Shown here: piece after piece, positions 34,257 through 45,700 of the stretch
How the letters are laid out: the number at the start of each line of letters is the position of its first letter
Numbering within the stretch: position 1 is the first letter of the stretch
Origin: Gordionus sp. m RMFG-2023
Lineage: Eukaryota > Nematomorpha > Gordioida > Chordodea > Parachordodidae
DNA length: 64,000 nucleotides
Assembly: GCF_954871325.1 (NCBI RefSeq)
Contig: NC_088779.1
Span: forward strand, 19,470,846-19,534,845
Reading direction: 5' to 3'
Notes under the pieces: model-generated
Seen by the model: only the letters and a program-made list of their open reading frames with translations
Told to the model about the DNA's origin: nothing
The model's database searches: none
Program-made: the position numbers and the translations under genes

Positions 34257-37200
34257 ATGCTAACATTTTTACTAAAATCTAATATTCACACGACGAATTG
34301 GCATGCCAAGGTATATCGTTTTATTAAACCAGATTTGCCCCAATGGAAGCTAATAAGTCATATACTTATTCTATAAATAACATTTTATTTATATTAGATG
34401 AATCAAAATTACAGATTGATCATGTTGATAATTCTACTATTCGAAAACCTTATTTAGATAGTCAAAATATTAAAGAGTTTTATATCTTTAAAAAATATTT
34501 TTTATTATTTTTTTAAATAGTGTTAACAATATTGTTAAAAAAATACTCTCAATTGAATATGGAAAAGAGGTATTTTTTTAAATATAATTTTAATTTATAA
34601 TAATAGAGAGATAAATTTAAAATATACATGGATGAAACCATATCAAAAGTTCAAAGGCATCATAATGATTATAATTCTTTAGAAGTTCAAAGTTATATAT
34701 TATTTTAATGAATCCTAAATTTTATAAAGTTGCAATTTTAACTGCAAAGATCAGAAGAGCTATGCAACATATGGAAAAATTACCTTATGTAAATTTAATT
34801 TTATAAACTGACATTTGACTAATTATTAAGCTGACAATTTGATTAATTATTTTTATAAAATGACTAATGATAGCTTACAAGATTAAAGATCTATGATTTG
34901 GCTAAAATTAATCTATTAAATTTGAAAAACATGTTATTTCTGGTATTGAATGGTAACAGCTAGAGTAGTGTTGTTAAAAGTTACTTTTGAAATATAACTC
35001 ACTACTAACTAGTTATGCTTGGAAAAATATAACACTGTAACTAGTTATATTTTTAAAGTAATTACATCACAATTTACTTTCTAAATCATTTATATAATGC
35101 ATCATTTTTTTTTATTTAATATTAAAATATTTACGATTTATTTTAATCAATGGTATTTTAACCCTTTTGTGTCCTACTTTTTTTCCCTCATTGGTAATTT
35201 TTTTTTTAAGGGATATTAATTATAGATACAAATAACACATTTTAATCAAAAAAATTATTTAATTATTTCTAACAAAAGATATTCAATTGTCATCAATGGG
35301 CAAAATGCAAGTTCATTTAAAAAATATATTATTTCATATGAAATGACAAACAATTTAGTTTATTATTTAAACATAAATAGTATTACATTTTTTGCAAATA
35401 ACTTGAATATTCTTCTACACAATATTTGCACCTCTGCTTGGGAATGGAAATGACCTATTTGGTCATATTTGATATGGGTGCCTTATAGATGGCTTTTCTT
35501 CTTTTTACAACTATGCTGGAAGATCTTTAGTTATTATCCTTTCCCACTAGCATTAACTCTTTTGCTATCTGTGATTTAAATATGTCATAAATTATATATT
35601 ATTGTGGGTATTTCTACATTTACAAAGACTATCTGAAACAGAACATTGCTTTATTTGATTGTAAAGTTGTATATACTAGCAGGATTGGGCAGTATCGCGG
35701 ATATTTTTTAAAATGTTGGAAAGTATCTTGTATCCAGTATCTAAGATACATATTATTTAAAAGTATTTGTATCTTAACCAACTTTGTATTCAAAAAGATA
35801 CAGATACTTTAAAAAAAATATATATTGGTTAATTTAAATAGTATTAAAATTTAAAATTATATTGTTTTAAGATTTAAATAAAAAATTTAATCAAAATATA
35901 GATATTTTAAGATAATTTTTGATATATGACGTTGGTCGTCATATAGCAATTTGCTTACAATTAGAACTACCATATTTGAATCGTTTTATATCTGTCTATT
36001 TTAAAATTATGAAGAAGAAAATAGAATAATACTTCGTCTTCAGATGATTCTTCAACCAAAAATTATAACAATAAATTTAAACTAAGCATACTTAATGGCA
36101 AATTTTTTGAAGTACTTCAAGATGATCATATTAAAGAAATTCATCGTGACTTTGGTATTGACGAAAAAGTTATAGCAACTGTTACAGATAATGGCTCTAA
36201 CTTTAAGAAAGCTTTCAAGGAGTTTGGATATTCTATGAAAGCTGTAGAGAATGACTTTTACTTCAATGATGATGAATGTATAGAATTCGAAATCATTGAA
36301 AGTATTATTTAATACTTCTTTAAAATTTATTATGATATTGTAAATTTAGTAAAATTTTTTATTCAAATAAAATTATTTATTTGTTTATTTAAGGGTCTAA
36401 AGAAGCCTCAATAACATTGCCTCAACACATTCGTTGTTTGTGCCATACGATAAGTCTAATTGCCACAACAGATGTCGAGAGAGTTATTAAGGATTCTCCT
36501 AACATTTCTAAAATTCATCATCCTGCAATAGCTAAATGTACTAAGCTATGAAATGCAAATAATAGGCCTAAAACTGCAGAACTTATCAAAGCAGTTTTCT
36601 AGATGGAATAGTTTGTATGATAGTCTTCATAGTTTATTAAAATTTAAAAGCGAACTTCCTAAATTATGTCAAAAATTAGAATTTCCTAAATTAAGAGATA
36701 TTGAAATTCAATATTTAGAAGAATATTGCAATATAATGGCCCCATTGGCTATAGCGATTGACAAAATACAGAGTGAAATCAACTGCTATTATGGAGAATC
36801 AGCTCCAATTTTGTAAGTCGTTAAAAAAAAATTAAAAATTTAATTCAAACCATTCTACAATTTTGCAAACCATTAGCTATTGCCATAGAAAATTATTTAA
36901 ATAAAAGTTTTAAAAATATATATGATTTTGATAACAATTTTAAAAGTGCATTTTTGGCAACTATTTCTCATCCCTATTTTAAAAATCGTTGGATTAATGG
37001 TGAAAAAGAAAAAAAATACCTTCATTACTTTTGCCTTAAAAGTACCACATTTAATTCTAATAATTCAATAAATTATATTGAAATAGAGGTCCTAAATTAT
37101 ATGAAAGATGACAGGCGGAGTATAAATATGTTAAATAATTATAAATATATAAAAGATATTTATTAAATATAACACAATATTACCCTCCTCAGCCCCCGTT

Positions 37201-40200
37201 GAAAGATTATTTAGCTTTGCTAATATGGTTAATAGACCAAATCGTCAAAGATTGGACGATAAATCATTTGAAAAATTAATAATATTAAAAAATAATGCTG
37301 ATTTATTATTATTTACTAATTATATAATTATTAAATGGAATATCGCATTATCTTTTATAATAAATTTGTTATTTTCTACTTTAAATATTTTTTTATAAAT
37401 TTATATTATAGATAAGAAAATAAAGCTTTATACATTTTGATTTTGACTATTAAAGTTTTTTAAAAAAGTATCTTGTATCTTAGATACTTTTTTTAAAAAA
37501 AATACAAGTATCTTGTATCTTATATCTTAATGAAATTTTTCTAAAGTATCTTGTATCTTAAATACAAAATTTTATAAAGTATCTGTATCCGAATACAATT
37601 TTCTGAAAATTTGCCCAACCCTGTATACTAGTAATGGAATTATTTTCGATACCAAATATCTCTATTTTAAGAATTGATTATCTATGAAGAGACATATATA
37701 ATTTGTGGTTTTTTTGAAGGTATAATTTCTGACATGAAGAATGATATTCCTACTAATATAAACATGATTTTATCACATGAGTACACTTTCCCTGGTATAT
37801 TTCAAAATCAGATATAAACCTGGAAGAGCCACATAAAGCAAACATTTTTATACCCCATTTATAAGGCTTTGATTTAATGTATTGCCTTAATTTAGAACAT
37901 CCCTTGAAGGAAATTATAAATTTGTCTACAGCTAGCTTCTCTTCAAGTTGAATTTTTAATAATTTGTTTTATCCTTTATCTTCCCTATTTACCATGTCTT
38001 TGTTATTAATATGGAAAATTTTTGAATAGAAACAATTGCGGGACATAGTTTATGATACTTGTGGAATAGTTGTTTCAACTGAACATTACTGTCGTATAGA
38101 AGGTATCTTAACTAAGCTACTATATATGTGTATCCCAATAAAATTTTCAATTTCTACCTATCTTTATTTATAGATTTACCACACCATTGGAAGGAATAAA
38201 TAGTTATTTTCAATACAAAATTCCTAATTATATTGTTGCCCAAAAATTTACGAAAATAGGTAAGAGGAGTTGAATCCTGTTCAGGAATTTTCAACATTGG
38301 GATAAAATCTGTATTCATGTTTCCGATGTCTTTTTTAGACCTAAAGAGAGTTGTCTTTTATTTTAGTTATAGAAGTATCTTCAATTATATCCTCCAATTC
38401 TAGACCTAGTTCATTAATAATATAAGATGATGTCAGTAAACCATCTATCAGCAAAGGATAATAATTGTCTTCTTCGTCTCAACTTTCTATTTCAGCCTCA
38501 GATATATAACCCTCAGAGATAAGTGTAGTCATCTAAATGCATATTGATATAAAAAGCTCATATTACATGTTAATAATTATATAAAATATCAAATTAGAAC
38601 CCCAAAAAAACTCACTAATTGATATTAGATAATCAATATAGATAACTTGTCGTTCTAGAATTGGAGTGCTCCACTCGATATTTTCAAAATTTTTGAATTA
38701 GAAGTGGATAATAACTTATTTATTCCCAATATATTATAAAAATAAAAACTAGATTATATAATATTAATTTTTGTCAAAGTATAGCTCTGTCAAAATTGAT
38801 CAATAAGCTTTTCCCCTATTTGGTTTTAAACTTTACTGTTGATTTTCTTATTTTAAACATTTGCGTAAGTGGAGCACTCCAATTCTAGGCCGACGCTATT
38901 ACCAAAATGTAATCTGATCTAATTAAACCCACCCTCGCCGTTTCGATAACCCTAAATAACTTACCTAAAATTTCCATTTATTGATAAAAATATTTTAGTA
39001 CATAAGAAATTACCACTGATGCAAAATGGCATTTAGCTTAAAATCCAGCACCTAAAATGATTAAAAAGATGATAATTTTTAAATAAAAATATTAATATAT
39101 ATTAATAAAATTATTACTTATATTTTTAGCAAGATTTAATAACCAGAATTATGAATTAAAATTTTGGCGCAAAAATTGATTTTTTGATAACTATAATATG
39201 ATACCATTTATTTATATAAAATATAATTCTACTGAAATAAAATCCGGAGCATGGAATATCTTTGCACCAAAATAAAATATAGAATATTCATATTAGCACT
39301 GATTTATTTTTATAAAAATCAGGCTAAGTAAATTTTTTATTTATCTTTAACAATAGTCTATTTTAAATTTCTATCTAAGCCCCCTAGACTCAGCATATGT
39401 TCTAAGAGATCATTTACTGTAAGGATAACATTATATTTAAAAATTGATAATTTAATCTCTTTTTAATTAGTTCAGATGATTGCCTGGACTTATTTTGTAA
39501 ATTCCACAGAGGTTGGCTTTTTGATATGGCAATGGTTTCTTAATAATGATTTCTTTAAAAAGATCTTGTTGGCATCTTGAGTTTCTACTAAATTTAACGT
39601 ATAACAAGAACATATTCAATGGCAGGAAGGTTGACAAACTCATTTTAATTATTAAGTTAGTTTAATGTAATTGATGGTTCAATATAATATTTTGCTACAA
39701 AAATCTTGTTATATGTATATCTAACTAGTACAATTATACTATTTAAGACAAGTTAGGTAAAAAATAATCTTACAAAGATGTGTTCCCAGCTTGGCTGTGG
39801 ATGATTTAGATGTTGAAATATACCTTTTTTCTAAAGACATAGGAGTATTGTTGTTAAACCCAGATTTGGGTCTACTTTTAAAAACAGCCCGATTAAGATT
39901 TTACTCTAGAGAATTTGCTCATAGATGGCAGAAAGGTTTGGATATATATTTTGTCAAATCTCGAGGTTTACATAATATTATTTTGACTAAAATCTTATCA
40001 AACCCTTTTTAAAAATCTACCCAAATCGGACCATTTGACAACACTAGATAAGAGCCGCTTAACAGGAATATTGCCTGTACTACCAATCTTCTTTATTTGA
40101 GATCCAAAATACTTTTTAAAGCTTGGTCTTGTATTTTAATTTCTACAAGTTTTATTAATACTTGTAGAAAGGGATGTTACAATTAGAAATGGCTAAGCCG

Positions 40201-42659
40201 AGTCGACTAAATGAGCCGCATTGATCGGCTCGTGTAGTAGGCTCTCTTAGTTGGCTTGTGTAGTAGGCTCTCTTAGTTGGCTTGTGTAGTCGACGCATGA
40301 AGTCGGCTCGCTGAGTCTGCTCAATTTTTTTGTTTTTTTTATAAATCTGATCATCACTATACTGTATATAAATAAGAGGAAGATTTTCTTCCATTTCTGG
40401 GAATACTTGCCTCAAGATCTCTCCATAAACGCTCAATATGTTAAATATAGGTCGATATATCATTTGGGTTAATATTTTTTAAGGCTGTGCTGATATTAAA
40501 TATCGGATCGGGCCGATATCTGTAAAAACCCGATCCGATCTTTTTACTTTTCTTTTTTTTGTTATTTTAATTAATGTTATTTATATTTATTTTACATTAT
40601 ATTTTCTAAATAATTTTTTTAAATTTTATTTATTTTTTAAAATAGATTTATAGTATTTTAAAAGTTTTTTTTTTATAAAAATAGAAAGGAACACCCACAG
40701 TTTTATTTATTTTAACTCTTTTTAAATAACACCAATTTTTTTATTTATATATCTGAATTATGGATATATTTTACCAAAGACAAAGATAATTTTGCAAAAT
40801 GCGTTATCTGCGGAATTATCTGAGTCTGCCTTCAGTACGGTAGAAGATATAGATAGTCCATATCGTAGAAGCTTATTCCCAGAAAATCTGGAGGCTCTCA
40901 TATTTATTAAAAAAATCTAATATATTATAATTTTATATATTAAATATTACAATTTTATAATTCATACCAACATAAAATGGATATATTATTAAATATATAT
41001 TTTTTTATTATAGTCTTAATTGTAGAAATAAAAAAAATTTTTGCATAAAAATATTGATTTCATATTTACATTTGGTTCAAACGGGGGTGATTAAATCAGT
41101 ATAAATATCGGATCGGTGAAAAATATGTGCATCGGCACAGCCCTAATATTTTTCCTACAATGATTGACTGAGTAATGATCATATCCATTTTCATTAAGAT
41201 TTTTAGTTATACTTGAAAATTTTTAAATTTTAAGATTTATCAATATTTAATTTACCCCGAAAAAAGTATGTAATTCTTAAAACTTTGAATTATTATCACA
41301 TTAAAAAATCTCCACCATCATGACTATCGCATATTTATTATTTAAAAAAAATATTAAAAATTTCCCCGAATTTCAATAAGTTACCATTTTATTTTATTAT
41401 GAAATATTTTTGGCGCGAAAATTTTATTGCAATGTTTTAAAAATGTGAATGTTTATTTTTAAATATTTAAATTTGAAATAAAAGTTTTTGACTATTGATT
41501 TTTTCCTATCCATTATCTAGTTTTTAGATCTAACTCCATTATATATTGAAACATGGTACATTGGCAGTTGGCACTGTTTTTAATTGATAATTAATAAATA
41601 TGAAATCACCTTTTTTATTTCTTTTTAAGCCATTGCAACTATATTTAAAATAATCTGTCTATTTAACATTTTTTTTTATAATAAGCATAAAAATTATAAA
41701 TCATAAGAATTTTAACTTAATATTCAAAATCAAGATGACCAAATCACGGTCGTCTATTTTAAAAAAATAATTTCAGTTCGGGTTGTGTCATAACTAATTT
41801 TTATTAAAAATTCCGTGCTCGGTCTTGTTTATATCTTCAATATGATATCATTACATTTTGTCAAATAAGATTTTATAATTTTTGCAAGAAACAAGGCACT
41901 AATATTTTTTTACAATAAAAAAAAGTTAAATTTTTCTATATTTATATAAATTCGGGCAGGGCAACAAATAATTTTTATTTTGGGTAAGGCTTTTTGAGGC
42001 GAATAAAAAATATTTTATTTGGGATCGGGGCTTAAAAACATAGGCCTCATGCAGATCACTAATTCAAATTTAAAATCCAAATAACCTCCCTTTTTATATT
42101 CTTTCTACTTATTTCTTACAGCTCGGTTAGCTTATAAAATATATTTAGATATTGATGAAAAAACCTATCAAAATTATATCATAGTCGTACATTAACATCT
42201 AATTAAATATATTATCCATAAATATAATTTAATTTTCTCTCAACCATTATATAGGACAAATACTGTCGTTGGAAAACCCACTTAAAAATCGGTACTCGTC
42301 GAGACATGTTAACTCATTTGCGTAAAACGAATTTTGAAAGTTACCAAAACACTTGCGCCACCTTAGGCATAACTTGGCAAAAAACGGTTTACCCTCCACG
42401 AGAAACTTATTTCAACAAGGCTATAAGAGAGGCTAACGAAAGAGCTCGGGACATTATACACGACAAGATGCAAGGATACAAACAAGAGTTAGAGTCGAAG
42501 AGATCTGAATTTTTTGAAAGAAAAAACCGTATTTTGAACGAGCTGGAGAAAGTGGAACAAGAACTCGAAAATTTAGATGTGGTTGATTTTAACGTTTTAA
42601 GGGATAAAATGGGAAGAGAGGAAAAAACTAAAATAATCAAAACAATATCCTTATCTTGA
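34257..42659 (+). CDS. MRPS15: Mitochondrial ribosomal protein uS15m, complete, six exons
   Basis: Exons 34257-34356, 34398-34476, 34521-34569, 34607-34691, 34730-34788 and 42255-42659 total 777 nt and give 258 residues (human 257). Every junction is GT-AG and every phase closes. Introns are 41, 44, 37, 38 and 7466 nt. The start is the first ATG in frame (MLTFLLKSNIHTTNW), a plausible matrix-import signal. Matches to the family: I-K-D-V-N-N-I-V-K-K-I-L-S-I-E, S-L-E-V-Q-I-A-I-L-T-A-K-I-R-R, and the S15 core K-I-G-T-R-R-D-M-L-T-H-L-R-K-T-N-F with C-A-T-L-G-I. The C-terminal extension is charged and coiled-coil-like. uS15m binds 12S rRNA in the small mitoribosomal subunit platform. The long last intron holds a piggyBac, hAT elements and MITEs. 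The stop is 105 bp from the DDI stop on the other strand. Confidence 0.92.
34968..35095. mobile_element. Solitary hAT end in the uS15m intron
   Basis: TAGTGTTGTTAAAAGTTAC followed by repeated AACTAGTTAT and GTAACTAG words, close in plan to the termini of the hAT at 51778. No right end or transposase could be paired with it. Confidence 0.45.
35158..38532 (-). mobile_element. piggyBac-like transposon, split by a hAT insertion
   Basis: The minus strand encodes a decayed piggyBac transposase in two blocks. From 38532 down to 37632 it starts M-T-T-L-I-S-E-G-Y-I-S-E and later has L-T-Y-F-R-K-F-L-G-N-N-I, then the DDE core L-A-V-D-K-F-I-I-S-F-K-G-C-S-K-L-R-Q-Y followed by P-Y-K-W-G-I-K-M-F-A-L-C-G and F-E-I-Y-Q-G-K. 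From 35671 down to about 35395 it ends with the Cys-rich tail P-K-Q-R-C-K-Y-C. Several stops and frame changes are present. TTAACCC at 35158-35164 is a fair piggyBac-type end; the other end was not found. The hAT at 35680-37623 lies in between. Confidence 0.78.
35680..37623 (+). mobile_element. hAT transposon nested in the piggyBac
   Basis: Termini CAGGATTGGGCAGTAT and ATTTGCCCAACCCTG with a perfect 8-bp target duplication TATACTAG (35672-35679 and 37624-37631). Both ends carry repeated GTATCTTGTATC/AGATACAAG words. The plus strand encodes a hAT transposase: I-A-T-V-T-D-N-G-S-N-F-K-K-A-F near 36180, C-L-C-H-T-I-S-L-I near 36440, F-K-S-A-F-L-A-T-I-S-H-P-Y-F near 36945, and L-P-S-S-A-P-V-E-R-L-F-S-F-A-N near 37190. 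GT...AG signals at about 36299-36392 suggest a family intron. At least three stops or shifts break it. Confidence 0.9.
38649..38894. mobile_element. Short MITE with GGAGTGCTCCAC ends
   Basis: GTCGTTCTAGAATTGGAG plus TGCTCCACT at the left is matched by the inverse AGTGGAGCACTCCAATTCTA at the right. The interior is A+T-rich and non-coding. It lies just upstream of the piggyBac start. No target duplication is clear. Confidence 0.65.
39843..40046. mobile_element. MITE, 200-bp family, copy 2
   Basis: The best preserved copy. The left end is GAGTATTGTTGTTAAACCC, the right end CCATTTGACAACACTA. Both ends have ...GATTTGGGT...ACTTTTAAAAA segments in inverted order. The interior includes GAATTTGCTCATAGATGGCAG and CTCGAGGTTTACATAATA, shared with copies at 4236 and 44089. 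The 73-codon frame across it is a by-product. Confidence 0.65.
40170..40330. repeat. G+C-rich block with 26-bp tandem repeats
   Basis: GTGTAGTAGGCTCTCTTAGT plus TGGCTT is repeated about 2.3 times, inside a block rich in GCCGA/TCGGC words (GGCTAAGCCGAGTCGAC). It looks like the subterminal part of another hAT-type element; only one side is visible. Confidence 0.55.
40480..41145 (+). mobile_element. hAT deletion derivative: BED finger joined to C-terminal domain
   Basis: Termini TAAGGCTGTGCTGAT and ATCGGCACAGCCCTA, followed by TATCGGATCGG words, with a perfect 8-bp target duplication ATATTTTT (40472-40479 and 41146-41153). At about 40750-40815 the plus strand reads S-E-L-W-I-Y-F-T-K-D-K-D-N-F-A-K-C-V-I-C, the first half of a BED zinc finger. 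Directly after it, in another frame, comes S-E-S-A-F-S-T-V-E-D-I-D-S-P-Y-R-R and P-E-N-L-E-A-L-I-F-I-K, the hAT dimerisation end. The whole catalytic middle is missing. Confidence 0.82.
41146..42254. other. Last part of the uS15m intron
   Basis: A+T-rich. At about 41940-42056 there is an end of the CGGGCC-block MITE type (TTCGGGCAGGGCAAC and, inverted, TAGTGATCTGCATGAGGCC). A possible small exon at 42122-42190 was considered and rejected because the spliced uS15m is complete without it. Confidence 0.4.
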
Positions 42660-42764
42660 TAATTATGATTCTCAAAAATGCATTGTTAAGAAATTGTGTC
42701 GAATGTTTTAATATGGTCCAAAATTATATTATCATTAAAATATATAATGTTATATAAATTATAA

Positions 42765-45700
42765 TCATAAAAATTTTGACAAATTATTAGCAGCTTGATC
42801 AATATCTCCATCACATTTTTTCAGTTCCTTAATGACTATTTCCCTTGAGAATCCCATATCTGTCAATGATTTAATAGCTAAAATATTCATGAAAAAAAAT
42901 TAAAAGGAAAATTATTAACCATTTTCACTAGGCAACCTATTTACGGCCATTTTATCCAATTTAAGCGCTCCTTGTTTAATGTCTCCGACACAAATACCAC
43001 CATCATCTAAGTCTAAATGCTGAGCAAACAGCGGGAGCTCACTTTCAGCCAAAAATGGTGTACTAACCCCGTAGGTAGTTATTTTAAGTAAGCTATCTTT
43101 GAGATCTATGACACATTGGTATCTCCTTAAAATGTCCAAGCCTAAGAGGACGTCCATGGGCTGATTTTCAAGGATGGAAAATGAACAAGCAATGTGAGCG
43201 TTTTCTATGACCATTTGAGTCAGGTGAATTCGGCCAATAATATTTTGCACACCGACGCCCTTAGCAATTCCTGCCCATCTTGTTTAAATAGATAAATTTT
43301 AATAACTATTTTAAAGCAATCGAAAAGTGATAAGTATATACCTCTAAATTACATGAATTTATAATATTTATAAAGTGCCTTTTGGAATTGTAAATAAGAT
43401 TAATTAATATAATAGCAATACGCTATAGCTATGTCCTAAACCTGGGTTAAAAATTATTTTTGATATAGAAAAAATTAATTTATTATATCCAACGTTTCGA
43501 TAACTTTAGTTTTCATTTTCTGGAAAATAAAATTTAGATTTAAAAAAAATGAAATTCTATTCATGATGATAATAATAATGATAAATATAAAGTAATAAGC
43601 TCTTCCATTCCCTAGGCATATTGTATCCATTTCCCCTGTAAAAATGGTTATTGTTTTGATATCTAAGTAAATTGTTTTCCTTGTCAAGGACAAGGCAATT
43701 ATTGAAATTAATATGATTAGGATAAATAATTATGTGCTCCGCATGTGCATAGGCTTGAATATTGTTTTTTGTTTATATGATAAACATGCTCCTTTAATCA
43801 CTTTTTGATTGTGCGACTAAATATGTTAGGATATTTAGAGTAAAACTAATTTTATCTATTTGATTAAACATTTATTTTTATAAATTTCCCATAAGAATGC
43901 ACTATTAGGTAAAAATAAATTTTTAAAAAATCTGCTTTTAGGGGGTTTTCATTTATAAATTTATTTAAGCATTTAATTTAATTAAAAAAGGAACCTATCC
44001 TAAGCAAGTTCTGGCTTTGCCATATATAGGATTTACTATATATAATATTAAATTTAACTTAAGTTAAAAAAAAATACAATCTACCTATATTAGTTTTGTT
44101 AAAACACCCGATTTTTAAATAAAGGCCCATTTAAGATTTTAACCAAAATAATATTATATAAGCCTGGAGATTTTGCTTATAGATGATAGAAAGGTAGGAC
44201 CTCTATTTGCCAAATCTCGAGGCTTACATAATATTATTTAGACAACAACCTTAATCAAACCGTTTATAAAATCGGACTTTTTAACAACACTAACCTATAC
44301 TATTAAAGTTAAAAGTAATAGGTGCATTAACCTTTTATCAGCTAATCTCAATAAATTGCAACGTTCTGCACATTCTTTAGACATGAGCGTAGATTGTGCC
44401 CCCGTGTCAACAAAAGCTTTGATAGGTATGTCATTTACTTTGATATTTATGTACAACATGCTTACCTATGAAATATTTTAATTATTGATTAAATTACATA
44501 TTATATTCGAGCAAGTTCATAAAATAATTCTCTTTAAAATAATTCTCTATAAAACCATTCTCTATAAAAAATTATTCTCTATATAAAACATTCTCTATAA
44601 AACATTTTCTATAAACTACATTCTCTATAACAATTCTCTATAAATGCTTCTCTATAATTGTTTTCTCTATAATGGTTTCTCTATAAAGACGTGGAACCAT
44701 TAAAAATTACGAAAAAATTAATAAAATTCACGATAAAAATAATTTTAAAGAGAAAGTTAATTGATATCAATGGGCCCAATTTATTATGCCCGTGCCTGAA
44801 ATTTTTGCTGAAAAAACATAGGACGAAACTCGGGGGTAAATTAAATTTCAGATCAGGGTGTGAGTTTTACTTATATAGCTAAATCTGCCAACCAGGTCCA
44901 ATTAATTCCATTTTCAATTATTTCTATTTTTTTTTAAATATATCAAAAAATAACTGCATTAAATTTTGTAAAAAGATTCCACCAGAGACATTACCCAAAA
45001 TGAAAACTTTCATTACTGGCTCATAGGAAGTGCTCTATCTCAGAACTTAGATTGAATGGCTTAGCCCCTTCTAAATATATATGTGGTAGTGACTAGGCTG
45101 TTGATAGGGGCTTTAAGAGCACACATGTGATTAAATTACATATTAAGTATTTAAAATAACTAAAATTTTCATTTCGTTAAATGTGCCAAAAAATTTCATT
45201 TCAAAATACATGCGTTATGTTAACAGCATGGCTTATTGCACGCAGCAGCCTCAAATTTTTAATACTTTGGTAAATATTATTTAACTAGTAATAATAAGGC
45301 ATCTAATTCTAATTTTCAAAGTTTATAAAAGTTCCAAATATATATTCTACGTTTATACTCTGAATACAAGGAGAATGTTGAGAAGATGGTCATTGACTAT
45401 ATTTTAATATGATAGATATATTATGCAATTATTATTTAGATGATTCTCTATCCCAATTAGAGACTTGCAAAATCAGGAGAAATCTCAAAATATTTAATTA
45501 AATCTATTTTAATATTAAGCAATATTACAAAATATGGTATGAAAATGGGTAATAAATATTTACCACCTCCCAATTTTTTTGAAATTTTCTTAAATAATAT
45601 TCAATCAGGAAGAAAAATATATGAAGGAAATATAACATTAATAGATATTACTGCCGGCCCAGGTGTGCAGGTGATAGTAAAAAATACTTAATTTTAAAAA

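Noticed and set aside
40155-40463. A 102-codon minus-strand ORF
   Set aside because: Its second half is generated by the 26-bp tandem repeat; the first half has no recognised motif.
42122-42190. An extra uS15m exon after a TTCTTACAG acceptor
   Set aside because: Including it breaks the frame or adds residues absent from the family; exon 5 to 42255 joins in phase 0 with full alignment.
42915-43250. Retroviral-type aspartic protease signature suggesting an endogenous retroelement
   Set aside because: The same spliced frame has a ubiquitin-like N terminus, an HDD region and a C-terminal UBA, so it is the cellular DDI gene.
44515-44690. Possible CRISPR-like repeat-spacer array
   Set aside because: Units are about 10-12 bp with 4-6 bp variable spacers in an animal intron; this does not fit CRISPR repeats or spacers.
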